Positions 8,661 to 16,740 of a stretch of 64,000 bases of DNA are shown in pieces. Numbering within the stretch: the first letter of the stretch is position 1; every line of letters begins with the position of its first letter. A program made the position numbers and the translations under genes. Source of the stretch: Acidocella facilis ATCC 35904 (lineage in GTDB: Bacteria; Pseudomonadota; Alphaproteobacteria; Acetobacterales; Acetobacteraceae); contig NZ_JHYG01000004.1 of the NCBI RefSeq assembly GCF_000687875.1, positions 1-64,000 of the forward strand. The letters run 5' to 3'. The notes below the pieces were generated by a model that was not told the origin of the DNA, did no database searches, and saw nothing but the letters and a program-made list of their open reading frames with translations.

Positions 8661-9947
8661 CTAAGCTTTCGCCTTGAATTTCTTTGTCTGTAGCTCCTTC
8701 GCCTGCATCACCGTCAGCACGTGGCTGTAATGCTTCTCGATGTACGAGATCGAAGTCCCCATGTTCTTGGCGAGGATGTGGACTGGGATGCCGGACAGCA
8801 GGCATTGCGTGCAATAAAAATGCCGCAAGCTGTAAACCGTCCGCCGCTTGCCCCAGCGGTCGTCGAGCAGCTTCAAGCGCGATAGAATGCTGGCGAACGT
8901 CTTGTTGAAGTTTTCCACCGGCTTGCCGTCATAGCCGCAGAATACCAGATCGCCAAGCTCGACGTGCCGCGAGAGTTGTTTGAGCCGGTCCAGATAGGCT
9001 TGCGTGCCTTCACGGCACACCACGGTGCGCGCGCCGGTCTTGGTTGTGGGCGCGACCTCCACAACAAGAGCGGGTTTGTTCTCTGTGTCCTTTTCTATCC
9101 GCAGGTCCTGCCAGCAGAGCTGCCGGGCTTCGTTGGGCCGAAGGCCGGAATTGGCCATGAAGAGAAGGTAGTTCCGCAGAAGCTCGCGTTGGTAGCGGTG
9201 CATCGCATTCGGGCCGGAGCGGTGCAGCCGACCGCCCCGTTCTTCCGGGGTTAAAACCAGCCCCTCCTTCACCCACTCACGCAGGTAGGTATAGACCTGT
9301 TTCCACTCAGCTTCATCGAAGGACGGTCTGCGCTCCACCCCTTTGGTGTGCTTGACCTTGGTGGCCTTGATCCAGGGTTCGCGTTTGACAAAGCCGATGC
9401 GCTTACCCCAGCGGAATATCTGCCGGAGCATCCCGGCTTCCATGTCGAGAGTCTTTTGCGCGGGCACGCGGGCGGCATTGGCCGGAATGTCCTCGTCATC
9501 CTCCCATTTCTCAGGATTGTGGTAGTTGATGCGCCAATCCCAATATTGCTCGACGAAGGCATCCGGCATGTCGTTCACGCGGGCATCCCCGAAGAAAGGG
9601 ATAAAATATTTCTCGGACATGAACTTATGCAGCCGCTGGCGATGAACCGACAGGCCGGTTTCGTGAGCGCTGTAGAAGCGCTTCCATAGGTCCTTGAATT
9701 TGAGGTTCCCGGCGATCCTCACATCCACGCCGAGCTTCTGTTCGGCCCGGAGTTCGTAGAACAGGTCCTCAGCCAGGTTGAGGGCGGTGGGAAGGTCGCG
9801 GGTCTTGAGGGACCGGATGATGTAGCCGGTGACACCGGGGATTTTCAGGCGGGCCTGATAGACCTGCTGGTTGGTGTCGCCGCGCCGGTACACCATGACG
9901 GCCCCGTCCCGGAGGCGGTGGGCTTGCTGGTAGAAGCTCTCGACCAT
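8661..9947 (-). CDS. Tyrosine recombinase / phage-type integrase
   Basis: This 428-residue site-specific recombinase is presumably the enzyme that inserts and excises the island. An N-terminal arm-binding and core-binding region (about 1-230) precedes the catalytic domain. Likely catalytic residues are Arg270 in SGLRPNEARQL, Lys303 in TTKTGARTV, Arg375 in YSLRHFYCT and the nucleophile Tyr407 in EKHYSHV. The usual first histidine of the HxxR box is Tyr372 here, a substitution known in related integrases. No frameshift is seen. The gene reads inward from the island's right edge, next to iterated repeats at 9965-10039. No excisionase gene was recognised. Confidence 0.93.
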   Translation of the reverse strand: MVESFYQQAHRLRDGAVMVYRRGDTNQQVYQARLKIPGVTGYIIRSLKTRDLPTALNLAEDLFYELRAEQKLGVDVRIAGNLKFKDLWKRFYSAHETGLSVHRQRLHKFMSEKYFIPFFGDARVNDMPDAFVEQYWDWRINYHNPEKWEDDEDIPANAARVPAQKTLDMEAGMLRQIFRWGKRIGFVKREPWIKATKVKHTKGVERRPSFDEAEWKQVYTYLREWVKEGLVLTPEERGGRLHRSGPNAMHRYQRELLRNYLLFMANSGLRPNEARQLCWQDLRIEKDTENKPALVVEVAPTTKTGARTVVCREGTQAYLDRLKQLSRHVELGDLVFCGYDGKPVENFNKTFASILSRLKLLDDRWGKRRTVYSLRHFYCTQCLLSGIPVHILAKNMGTSISYIEKHYSHVLTVMQAKELQTKKFKAKA

Positions 9948-9964
9948 GATCCAAACTCCACAAT

Positions 9965-10039
9965 TTCTGTGAAAGTTCTGTGCAAAACTCTAACTGGAAA
10001 CAGCGTTGGAAACAAGGGTCTGTAAAGCGTCTGTGAATG
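9965..10039. repeat. Paired 11-bp direct repeats next to the integrase (candidate arm-type sites)
   Basis: Four copies of a unit close to KTCTGTGAAAG occur as two tandem pairs, at 9965-9975/9976-9986 and 10018-10028/10029-10039. The pairs are 53 bp apart, about five helical turns. Between them lie two copies of TTGGAAACA-like sequence (9994-10002 and 10007-10014). The block fills the gap between the integrase start and the rpsI terminator. Tandem short repeats in this position are typical of integrase arm-binding or excisionase sites; that assignment is inferred. Confidence 0.55.
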
Positions 10040-10040
10040 T

Positions 10041-10076
10041 AAAAACAGGGACCTGGCTTTCGCCAAACCCCTGTTT
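10041..10076 (-). terminator. rplM-rpsI intrinsic terminator
   Basis: Arms AAAACAGGG and CCCTGTTTT enclose an inner GGCTTTCGCC-type stem. Transcription leftwards from rpsI meets the stem followed by a T run at its end. It marks the chromosomal side of the island junction. Confidence 0.8.
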
Positions 10077-10102
10077 TAATTGAATAAATTGAAGCCTAAG
10101 AC

Positions 10103-10594
10103 TTAGCGCTTGGAGAACTGGAAGGAGCGGCGGGCCTTCGGCTTGCCGTACTTCTTACGCTCGACCATGCGGCTGTCGCGGGTCAGGAAGCCGGCGGCCT
10201 TCAGGATCGGGCGCAGATCCGGCTCGAACAAGGTCAGCGCGCGGGAGATGCCGTGGCGCACGGCGCCAGCCTGGCCGGAGAGGCCGCCACCGGTGACGGT
10301 GCAATACACGTCGAACTGGTTGTAGCGGTCAGCCACCAGGAAGGGCTGGGTGATCAGCATGCGCAGCACCGGGCGGGCGAAATAGACCGGGGCGGTCTTG
10401 CCGTTCACGATGATATCGCCCTTGCCGGGCTTCACCCAGACGCGCGCGATGGCGTTCTTGCGGCGGCCGGTGGCGTAGGAGCGGCCTTGCGCGTCCTTCT
10501 TCGGTTCACGCTTCTGGGGGGCGGCGTCCGGGGTGGCGGCGCCGGCGGTGGCCTGGAGGTCCTTCAGACCGGCGAAAGCATTGGTTTCGGACAT
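10103..10594 (-). CDS. rpsI: Small ribosomal subunit protein uS9
   Basis: This protein of the 30S head contacts the P-site tRNA with its C-terminal tail. The 163-residue product has the family core ([47 protein letters not shown]) and the invariant basic end FSKR. An Ala/Pro-rich extension of about 40 residues precedes the core, common in alphaproteobacteria. The start is set at the ATG at 10594, which follows AGAGGG and lies just past the rplM stop; an in-frame TTG at 10603 would overlap rplM. It is the second gene of the rplM-rpsI operon. Confidence 0.97.
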   Translation of the reverse strand: MSETNAFAGLKDLQATAGAATPDAAPQKREPKKDAQGRSYATGRRKNAIARVWVKPGKGDIIVNGKTAPVYFARPVLRMLITQPFLVADRYNQFDVYCTVTGGGLSGQAGAVRHGISRALTLFEPDLRPILKAAGFLTRDSRMVERKKYGKPKARRSFQFSKR

Positions 10595-10599
10595 TGGAA

Positions 10600-11064
10600 T
10601 CAAGCCCTCTTGTTCTTGGAGTTCAGCGCGCCGACATCGAGCGCCTTCGGCTGCTGGGCGCCATGCGGGTGCTCGGGACCAGCATAGACATACAGGTTCT
10701 TCATCTGCTGGCGCTGCAGCGGGCCACGGGTGATCATGCGCTCAACCGCCTTCTCGACCACGGACTCAGGATGCTTGCCGGCCAGACGGTCCTTGATGGA
10801 ACGCTCCTTGATGCCGCCAGCATAGCCGGTGTGGTAGTAGAAGATGCTGTCTTCCAGCTTTTTGCCGGTCAGTTTCACCTTCTCCGCGTTGACGATGACG
10901 ATGTTATCGCCGCAATCGACATGCGGGGTGAAGGTGGCTTTGTGCTTGCCGCGCAGGCGCGTGGCCACAATGGCCGCGAGGCGGCCGAGGATCAGACCTT
11001 CGGCGTCAATCAGGATCCAGTCCTTCTTGACATCCGCGGGCTTGATGGAAATCGTCGTTTTCAT
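10600..11064 (-). CDS. rplM: Large ribosomal subunit protein uL13
   Basis: This 154-residue protein is an early assembly protein of the 50S subunit. Family blocks are clear: [43 protein letters not shown] and [20 protein letters not shown]. The start is chosen at MKTTISIK (11064), preceded by GGTGAG; an upstream in-frame ATG would add only four residues. It is first in a two-gene operon with rpsI, six bases apart, an arrangement conserved across bacteria. A promoter-like pair and a perfect palindrome lie just upstream. Confidence 0.97.
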   Translation of the reverse strand: MKTTISIKPADVKKDWILIDAEGLILGRLAAIVATRLRGKHKATFTPHVDCGDNIVIVNAEKVKLTGKKLEDSIFYYHTGYAGGIKERSIKDRLAGKHPESVVEKAVERMITRGPLQRQQMKNLYVYAGPEHPHGAQQPKALDVGALNSKNKRA

Positions 11065-11090
11065 ATGCTCACCCAAAGAATAGTGGCGGG

Positions 11091-11150
11091 CTTATGAGCA
11101 AGCCCAGGGAAAAGGTCAATAGATTGGCATGTGGTATTTTCATACCACAT
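11091..11150 (-). promoter_or_regulatory. rplM promoter with upstream palindrome
   Basis: On the minus strand, TTGACC (11119-11114) and CATAAG (11096-11091) are separated by 17 bp, a good sigma70-like pair placed about 27 bp before the rplM start. Ten bases upstream of the -35 lies a perfect palindrome, ATGTGGTAT-TTTC-ATACCACAT (11129-11150). It has no T run and is well placed for an activator or repressor; the binding protein is unknown. Confidence 0.55.
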
Positions 11151-11228
11151 GGTTTTCAGGCGATCATCCAGCCATCACCGGGGGCTAAGTTTGCAGACAT
11201 TTTTCGTGGCGGCTTTTTCAAAGAGCTG

Positions 11229-11258
11229 CAAAAAAGCCGCCCTCTCAGGCGGCTTTTG
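11229..11258 (-). terminator. Terminator after the purH-linked gene
   Basis: A hairpin with arms AAGCCGCC and GGCGGCTT around CTCTCA reads into a T-rich run on the minus strand (TTTTTTGCAG). It would end the purH-membrane protein transcript. The stem has A and T runs on both sides, so it could work in both directions. Confidence 0.65.
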
Positions 11259-11365
11259 CTTAGAGCATCAAGCCTTTAGCTTGGTGCTCTAAGTTTTGTT
11301 TTGGCAAGCAGTTTCATGTGTTTAGGTTGACGCTGTCGCGTCAATCTAAACACATATTGCTCTAA
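11259..11365. repeat. Compound TAGAGC palindrome, copy 1
   Basis: Two palindromes lie side by side. The first has arms CTTAGAGCATCAAGC and GCTTGGTGCTCTAAG (11259-11273, 11279-11293). The second has arms around 11316-11333 and 11338-11355 (ATGTGTTTAGGTTGACGC and its near complement) and ends in TTGCTCTA. The same two palindromes, in reversed order, occur at 55075-55178. They share a TAGAGC/GCTCTA terminus with the shorter elements at 15680 and 40533. The element overlaps the last codons of the adjacent membrane protein gene by a few bases. Confidence 0.75.
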
Positions 11366-11784
11366 TCCAGCCTCGGCTCGCTGCGCCTTGGCCGCTGCGG
11401 GGCGGCGGGGCGGGGTTCGCGGGTGGCGGAGAAATCCCGGTCCGCGAAGCCACGGCTATTGGGAATCGGCGCGCGGGCCGGGGCCGGGGGCTCCTCCACG
11501 GGGGCCTGGCGGGCGCGTTTCAGCTGGGCGAAATTCGGGGTTTCGTCATAGCTGTCCATGGCGCGCACCGGGGTCTGGATGACACCGCTGGCGCGCATCT
11601 GCATCACCCGCAGCTCCTCGCGCATATCCTCCAGCTCCCCCTCGATCGTCTCCAGCCGGGCTTTCAGGCCGAAGACATTGAAGGGCACCATCAGGAAGGC
11701 CAGGAACCAGAGCAAAGCCGGCACGGCGAGGGCCAGGAACAGCCAGCCCGGCATCCAGTCCGGCAGAGTGAAGGGCAGGGTCAT
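11362..11784 (-). CDS. Small single-pass membrane protein with coiled coil
   Basis: This protein of about 140 residues and unknown function has an N-terminal hydrophobic stretch (about residues 8-38, WLFLALAVPALLWFLAFLMV) and then a short coiled coil (about 43-68, RLETIEGELEDMREELRVM). The cytoplasmic tail is Pro/Arg-rich and low in complexity. The start is taken at the second ATG (11784), which is better spaced from a GATGAGG ribosome binding site than the ATG at 11790. It follows purH by about 20 bp on the same strand and probably shares its transcript. Small membrane proteins with coiled coils often act as scaffolds, but nothing here identifies a partner. Confidence 0.65.
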   Translation of the reverse strand: MTLPFTLPDWMPGWLFLALAVPALLWFLAFLMVPFNVFGLKARLETIEGELEDMREELRVMQMRASGVIQTPVRAMDSYDETPNFAQLKRARQAPVEEPPAPARAPIPNSRGFADRDFSATREPRPAAPQRPRRSEPRLD

Positions 11785-11807
11785 CAGCATAGCCTCATCA
11801 TAACGAA

Positions 11808-13364
11808 TTAGTGCCGGAAATGCCGCATATTTGTGAACACCATGGCGATCCCGGCTTTGTCAGCCGCCTCGATCACCTCGGCATCGCGGATCGAGCCGCC
11901 CGGCTGGATCACGCAGCTCGCCCCGGCGGCAATCGCCGCTTCCAGGCCGTCGGCAAAGGGGAAGAAGGCGTCGGAGGCCACGGCGCAGCCGGTGAAATCC
12001 AGCTTCGCCTCCTTGCCGCGCCAGGCAGCGATGCGGGCACTATCCACCCGGTTCATCTGCCCGGCGCCGACGCCGATGGTGGCCTTGTTCTTGGCATAGA
12101 CGATGGCGTTGGACTTCACATGCTTGCCGACGCGGAAGGCGAACAGCATGTCCTCCAGCTCCGCCGCGGTGGGGGCGCGCTTGGTGACCACCTTCAGGTC
12201 CGCCGCCTCCACCCGCCCGGCGTCGCGGCTCTGCAGCAGGAAGCCGCCGGCCAGCGACTTGAAGGTGACCCCGGTCTCGATCGGGCTCGGCACGCCGCCC
12301 GTGCTCAGCAGGCGCAGATTCTTCTTCGCCGCCAGCAGCGCCTTGGCGCCCTCCGTCACCTCCGGGGCGATGATCACCTCGGTGAAGATGGTGGCGATCT
12401 TCGCGGCGGTTTCCTCATCCAGCGTGCGGTTCAGCGCGACGATGCCGCCAAAGGCCGAAACCGGGTCGCAGGCCAGGGCCAGATCCCAGGCGGCGGACAT
12501 GCTCTGCGCGCTCGCCACCCCGCACGGGTTGGCGTGCTTGACGATGACGATGGAGGGGGCGTCGAACTCCGCCACGCACTCGAAGGCGGCGTCGGTGTCG
12601 TTGAAGTTGTTGTAGGACAGTTCCTTGCCCTGGTGCTGGGTGGCGGTGGCAACCCCGAAGCGCGACGGGGAGGAGGTATAGAATGCCGCCGACTGGTGCG
12701 GATTCTCGCCATAGCGCAAAGCCTGCTTCTTCTCGCCGGAGAAAGAGAAGCGCTCGGGATATTCCTCGCCCAGCTGCCCCGCGAACCAGCCGGAAATGGC
12801 GGCATCATAGGCGGCGGTGCGGGCATAGGCGCCGGCGGCCAGTTTGCGGCGGGTCTCCAAAGTGGTGCCGCCATGCGCCGCGATCTCTTCCAGAACCTTG
12901 GCGTAATGCGCGGGCTCGGTCAGCACCGCGACACTCTCATGGTTCTTGGCGGCGGAGCGGATCATCGCCGGGCCGCCAATATCGATATTCTCGATGCAAT
13001 CCTCGAACACCGCTCCCCGCGCCACCGTCGCCTCGAACGGGTAGAGATTGACCGCGACCAGGTCGATCGGCGCGATGTCGTGGGCGGCCATCTGCTCGAT
13101 ATGGGCGGGGTCGTGCCGGCGGCCGAGAATGCCGCCATGCACCTGCGGCACCAGCGTCTTCACCCGGCCATCCAGGATTTCGGGAAAGCCGGTATGTTCG
13201 GAAACCTCGGTGACCGGCACGCCGGCCTCGCGCAGCATCTTGGCCGAGCCGCCGGTGGAGAGGATCTTGGTCCCCGTCGCCGCCAGGCTCTGGGCGAATT
13301 CGACCAATCCGGTCTTGTCCGAGACGGAAATCAAAGCGGTGCGGATAGGGACGATGTCTGACAC
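11808..13364 (-). CDS. purH: Bifunctional AICAR formyltransferase / IMP cyclohydrolase
   Basis: This enzyme performs the last two steps of purine synthesis, formylating AICAR with 10-formyl-THF and closing the ring to IMP. The 518-residue product has the N-terminal MGS-like cyclohydrolase domain ([45 protein letters not shown]) and the C-terminal transformylase with the catalytic KHANPCG motif (about residue 277). The usual KTLHP is KTLVP here, a change that may be lineage-typical. The start is GTG at 13364. It reads leftwards, with a small membrane protein gene following. Confidence 0.96.
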   Translation of the reverse strand: MSDIVPIRTALISVSDKTGLVEFAQSLAATGTKILSTGGSAKMLREAGVPVTEVSEHTGFPEILDGRVKTLVPQVHGGILGRRHDPAHIEQMAAHDIAPIDLVAVNLYPFEATVARGAVFEDCIENIDIGGPAMIRSAAKNHESVAVLTEPAHYAKVLEEIAAHGGTTLETRRKLAAGAYARTAAYDAAISGWFAGQLGEEYPERFSFSGEKKQALRYGENPHQSAAFYTSSPSRFGVATATQHQGKELSYNNFNDTDAAFECVAEFDAPSIVIVKHANPCGVASAQSMSAAWDLALACDPVSAFGGIVALNRTLDEETAAKIATIFTEVIIAPEVTEGAKALLAAKKNLRLLSTGGVPSPIETGVTFKSLAGGFLLQSRDAGRVEAADLKVVTKRAPTAAELEDMLFAFRVGKHVKSNAIVYAKNKATIGVGAGQMNRVDSARIAAWRGKEAKLDFTGCAVASDAFFPFADGLEAAIAAGASCVIQPGGSIRDAEVIEAADKAGIAMVFTNMRHFRH

Positions 13365-13650
13365 GAGGCGGCTCCGTTATTGGCGACGATGCAATGCCCA
13401 GGCGCGCGGCGAACTCCCCCACGCTCCCCGATGGTAGCCATCTGAGCGCCAGTCACGTGCGGGCCGGCGCGGTTTCGCATGCGGCAAAACCGGATGCAAG
13501 CAGGCAAGCGCTGGGGGTAACGCAGGCATGTCCTAAATTTAAAGCCCCTCGCCTGTGGCAAATTTGTCGCAGTGTAATCAAGTTTTGCTGTATGAAGTAA
13601 ACAGGCCGGGGCGGCGCCCCGGTCAGGCTGTGGTTCAGGAGGTTTTGAGC

Positions 13651-14031
13651 ATGGTCAGGCAAAGTTGGCAGGGTTTTGTTTTCGCCGGGGTGGCGGGGGT
13701 CGCGGCGATCAGCGCCTGCGCGATGGCCGCACCCGGGCCGCATGTCACCGACGCATCGGTGCAGGTCCCCACCCCGGTGACACCGAGAGCGGCCGCCAAG
13801 CCGGCGGCGCCGCAATTTTCGGTGCAGACGCCGATCGACAAGATCGCGGCGGATGCGCGCGGCAAGGCGGTGCTGAACCGCGACATGCCGGGGCTGATCA
13901 GCGATCCGCGCTATGAGCTGTTTTCCTCGATGAGCCTCTCCCAGCTCGCCAGCCTCTCCGGCGGCAGGCTGACCCAGAGCGATCTGAAGAAGGTCAACAC
14001 CGATCTGGCCGAGCTTTCCCCCGGCCAGTAG
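13651..14031 (+). CDS. Small secreted protein of unknown function
   Basis: This 126-residue protein starts at the ATG at 13651, preceded by a strong AGGAGG; an upstream in-frame start would extend into non-coding sequence. Residues 1-28 form a signal peptide (basic start, hydrophobic core GFVFAGVAGVAAISA, then CAMAAPGP), possibly with a lipobox-like cysteine. A Pro/Ala-rich linker follows, then a compact helical C-terminal part (LISDPRYELFSSMSLSQLAS). It stands alone, divergent from purH and convergent with creA. I do not recognise the family; an envelope location is the only safe inference. Confidence 0.7.
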   Translation: MVRQSWQGFVFAGVAGVAAISACAMAAPGPHVTDASVQVPTPVTPRAAAKPAAPQFSVQTPIDKIAADARGKAVLNRDMPGLISDPRYELFSSMSLSQLASLSGGRLTQSDLKKVNTDLAELSPGQ

Positions 14032-14034
14032 GGT

Positions 14035-14535
14035 TTACGCCCCCGGCTGCGCCTGCACCGCCACGGCGGAGACGGCGTTGGCCGGCGAGCCTTTCAACAC
14101 CTTGGTGCTGGTCAGCACATAGATCACCGCATCTTTCTTATCGTCGAGGATGCGCGTCAGGATGAAATGCTTGAAGATCAGCGAGGCCGAGATCGCGCCG
14201 ATCTGCTCTTGCCGCGGCAGGTCCGCCGGCAAATTCACCGGCCCATGGGCGATGCAATTGAGGGAAAACTCGCTCGGATCGCTCGCCAGCCCCACCCCGC
14301 CGGCAATGCCGCCGGTCTGCGCTGAGGCCGCATAGCAGGAAATATTGGGGATCTTCGGATCGTCGAAGCGCTCCACTACCACCTTGTCATTGGGGCCGAA
14401 CCAGCGGAAATTCGTGCTCACCGCGCCGATCTGATGCCGCGCGCCGCCATGGGGCATCACCAGCCAGAAAAACAGCCCGATCAGCACCAGAATCGCCAGC
14501 AGCACGGCCAGCGCGCGATAGAGAAATCCCCTCAA
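14035..14535 (-). CDS. creA: CreA family protein
   Basis: This 166-residue protein matches the CreA family, small periplasmic or membrane-anchored proteins of unknown function first described beside creBCD in E. coli. Family motifs are visible: GPNDKVVVERFDDPKIPNIS, CYAASAQTGGIAGGVGLA and VLKGSPANAVSAVAV. The N terminus is a hydrophobic anchor or signal (residues 8-28). It starts at TTG (14535), overlapping the stop of the glycosyltransferase gene as TTGA, so translation is coupled. It ends four bases from the stop of the convergent secreted-protein gene. Confidence 0.85.
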   Translation of the reverse strand: MRGFLYRALAVLLAILVLIGLFFWLVMPHGGARHQIGAVSTNFRWFGPNDKVVVERFDDPKIPNISCYAASAQTGGIAGGVGLASDPSEFSLNCIAHGPVNLPADLPRQEQIGAISASLIFKHFILTRILDDKKDAVIYVLTSTKVLKGSPANAVSAVAVQAQPGA

Positions 14536-15668
14536 CGCCGTATCTCCTTCAACCCGTCATAGATCGCCAGCGTCTTCTGGCAGACGATTTCGTCAGAAAA
14601 ATGCGCGGCGACGCGCGCCCGCCCATTTGCCCCCAGCCGGGCGCGCAGGCTGGGGCTGGCGATCAGCCGGGCCAGGGCGGCGGCCAGGGCCTGGGGATTA
14701 TGCGGCGGCACCAGAAAGCCGGTCTCGTGATCAACCACCGCCTCGCGGCAGCCGGGAATGTCGGTCGCCACCGCGGGCCGCGCCGCGGACATCGCCTCCA
14801 GCAGCGCCTTCGGCAGGCCTTCGCGATAGGTCGAGGGCAGGGTGAAAATATGAATCTCGCGCAGCAGCCCGGCCATGTCCTTCACCGGCCCGAGCCATTT
14901 GATCAGCCCTTGCGCCTCCCAGCCGCGCAGCTCGGCCTCGGTGATCGGGTTGGGGTTGGAGAGGTCCGGCGCGCCGGCCAGCCAGAATTCCGCCTGGCCT
15001 TTCAGCAGCCGCGCCGCCTCGACGAAATCCGGAATGCCCTTCTCGCGGATCAGCCGCGCCGCCAGCAGAATGCGCGGCCGGCCCTCGGCTTCCGTCATCG
15101 GGGCAAACCGCGTCATATCCACGCCGGCCCCCCGGATCAGCGCGGTGCGCTCGCGGGCTACCATGCGGCCCTCGACCATCGCGTTCAGATCGTCCGGGTT
15201 TTCGAAGATGGCGATGCCGTGTTGCGGGCTCATGGTGGCGCGCAGCCCGAGCGAGACCAGGGGCTTCAGCAGCTTCGCCAGCAGCTTTTGCGAGGAGAAC
15301 ACGAAACCCAGCCCGATCGGCGCGTTGACCACGGCGGGTACGCGCGCCAGCCGGGCGGCGATGCCGCCGAAAATGATCGGCTTCAGCGCGATATGATGCA
15401 CCACATCCGGCTTCAGCCGCTGATATTGCCGCGCCAGCCAGAGCGAAAAGGCCAGCTCCTTGAACGGGTTGAGGCGCTTGCGGTCGAGATCGGCGGCGAT
15501 GAATTCGATGCCCGAGGCCTCGATTTCGGCGCGGGACTGGTTTTCACGGGTGATCAGCACCACCCGCCAGCCCGCCGCCTTGGCGGCCAGGCCACGTGCC
15601 CAGAAATGCGAGGCGAAGAACCAGTCTTCCATCAGCAGAAAGACGAGGGTGGGGCGTTGGTCGGGCAT
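14532..15668 (-). CDS. Family 4 type glycosyltransferase (GT-B fold)
   Basis: This 378-residue glycosyltransferase probably adds a sugar from a nucleotide donor to a lipid-linked or surface glycan at the inner membrane face. The C-terminal donor-binding half shows RILLAARLIREKGIPDFVEA and the EX7E motif EGLPKALLE (about 285-293), followed by the conserved VATDIPGCREAV. The N-terminal half contains the motif PDVVHHIALKPIIFG seen in transferases of bacillosamine or undecaprenyl-linked oligosaccharide pathways. The acceptor and donor sugars cannot be read. It lies between galE and creA on the same strand, consistent with a surface polysaccharide role. Confidence 0.9.
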   Translation of the reverse strand: MPDQRPTLVFLLMEDWFFASHFWARGLAAKAAGWRVVLITRENQSRAEIEASGIEFIAADLDRKRLNPFKELAFSLWLARQYQRLKPDVVHHIALKPIIFGGIAARLARVPAVVNAPIGLGFVFSSQKLLAKLLKPLVSLGLRATMSPQHGIAIFENPDDLNAMVEGRMVARERTALIRGAGVDMTRFAPMTEAEGRPRILLAARLIREKGIPDFVEAARLLKGQAEFWLAGAPDLSNPNPITEAELRGWEAQGLIKWLGPVKDMAGLLREIHIFTLPSTYREGLPKALLEAMSAARPAVATDIPGCREAVVDHETGFLVPPHNPQALAAALARLIASPSLRARLGANGRARVAAHFSDEIVCQKTLAIYDGLKEIRR

Positions 15669-15679
15669 GCAGCGGATCT

Positions 15680-15722
15680 AGAGCAACATGCGATCAAACG
15701 ATACCATTTGATCGGATGTTGC
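15680..15722. repeat. TAGAGC palindrome, CGATCAAAC type, copy 1
   Basis: An imperfect palindrome opens with AGAGCAACATGCGATCAAAC and closes with the near complement GTTTGATCGGATGTTGC, separated by a short loop. A close copy lies at 40533-40580. It sits between the galE stop and the glycosyltransferase start. It may form a hairpin in the transcript, and its recurrence suggests a dispersed repeat. Confidence 0.75.
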
Positions 15723-16736
15723 CTAAATATCGTTGATCCCGGCCTGCGCCGCCTGCCAGCGCCAGCTATCGCGGCACATATCCTCCACCCCCCGCTCTGC
15801 CTTCCAGCCAAAAAGCTTCTCGGCCAGCGCCGGGTTGGCGTAATAGCTGGCGACATCGCCCGCGCGGCGCGGCGCGATGTTCACCGGGATCTCCCGGCCC
15901 GTCGCTGCCTCGAACGCCTTTACCAGCTCCAGTACCGTGGTGCCGTTGCCGGTGCCGAGATTGACGGTGACGGAGACATCATGGGCGGTGATATGTTCCA
16001 CCGCCAGCGCATGCGCCAGCGCCAGATCCATCACATGGATATAATCGCGCTCGCCGGTGCCATCGCGGGTGGGATAGTCATTGCCGAACACGTTAAGCTG
16101 AGCGCGCTCGCCGGTGGCCACCTGGGTCACGTAAGGCATCAGATTATTCGGCACGCCGCGCGGCGTCTCACCGATCACCGCGGAGGGATGCGCGCCGACC
16201 GGGTTGAAATAGCGCAGATTGGCAGCCCCCTTGAGCTTGCCGGTGCGGGCCAGATCGCGGATCAGATCCTCCATCACCAGCTTGGTGCGGCCATAGATGT
16301 TCTCCACCCGCGTCGGCGCGTCCTCCAGAATCGGCGAGCTGTCCGGCTGGCCATAGACCGTGGCGGAGGAGGAGAATACCAGCCGCGCCACCCCGGTCGC
16401 CTGCATCGCCTGCATCAGCCGGATCGTGCCGATGATGTTCATGTCGTAATAAAGCAGCGGGTCGGCCTCGCTCTCGCCCACCGCCTTCAGCGCGGCGAAA
16501 TGGATCACCGCCTCGACCGGATGCGCCTTCAGCGCTGCGCTCACCGCCGCGGTGTCGCGGATATCGGCCTCGATCACCGTCATCTCTTGGCCGGTGAGGC
16601 GGGCGAGCCGGGCCGGCACGTCGCGCTCGGCATTGGCGAAATTATCCAGAATGACGATCTCGTGGCCGCGCTGGGCCAGCACGGCGGCGGTGTGGGAGCC
16701 GATATAGCCGGCGCCGCCGGTCAACAGAATGCGCAT
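15723..16736 (-). CDS. galE: UDP-glucose 4-epimerase
   Basis: This 337-residue extended short-chain dehydrogenase interconverts UDP-glucose and UDP-galactose, supplying precursors for surface glycans. It has the NAD-binding ILLTGGAGYIGSHTA at the N terminus, FAALKAVGES, FSSSATVYG, and the catalytic YxxxK in YGRTK (about 148-152). The start is set at MRILLTGG; an upstream in-frame start would overlap the previous gene needlessly. It follows the heparinase-like gene by four bases on the same strand. GalE activity is the most likely assignment, though related epimerases accept other sugars. Confidence 0.93.
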   Translation of the reverse strand: MRILLTGGAGYIGSHTAAVLAQRGHEIVILDNFANAERDVPARLARLTGQEMTVIEADIRDTAAVSAALKAHPVEAVIHFAALKAVGESEADPLLYYDMNIIGTIRLMQAMQATGVARLVFSSSATVYGQPDSSPILEDAPTRVENIYGRTKLVMEDLIRDLARTGKLKGAANLRYFNPVGAHPSAVIGETPRGVPNNLMPYVTQVATGERAQLNVFGNDYPTRDGTGERDYIHVMDLALAHALAVEHITAHDVSVTVNLGTGNGTTVLELVKAFEAATGREIPVNIAPRRAGDVASYYANPALAEKLFGWKAERGVEDMCRDSWRWQAAQAGINDI

Positions 16737-16740
16737 GGGA

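Larger units (their letters stand above)
320..10039. mobile_element. Putative integrative island carrying a type I restriction-modification system
   Basis: The block runs from the IS21 end to the integrase flank and contains only accessory genes: a small unknown gene, SprT-like, hsdR, hsdS, hsdM and a tyrosine integrase. All are on the minus strand and AT-richer than the housekeeping genes that follow. The integrase sits at the right edge, directed inward, next to the rpsI terminator, with iterated 11-bp repeats in between. No convincing matching att repeat was found in the window, so the left boundary is uncertain and may lie beyond position 1. Island status is an inference from content, composition and layout. 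Confidence 0.6.

Noticed and set aside
11811-13361. Plus-strand frame opposite purH
   Set aside because: Shadow frame of purH with low-complexity product.
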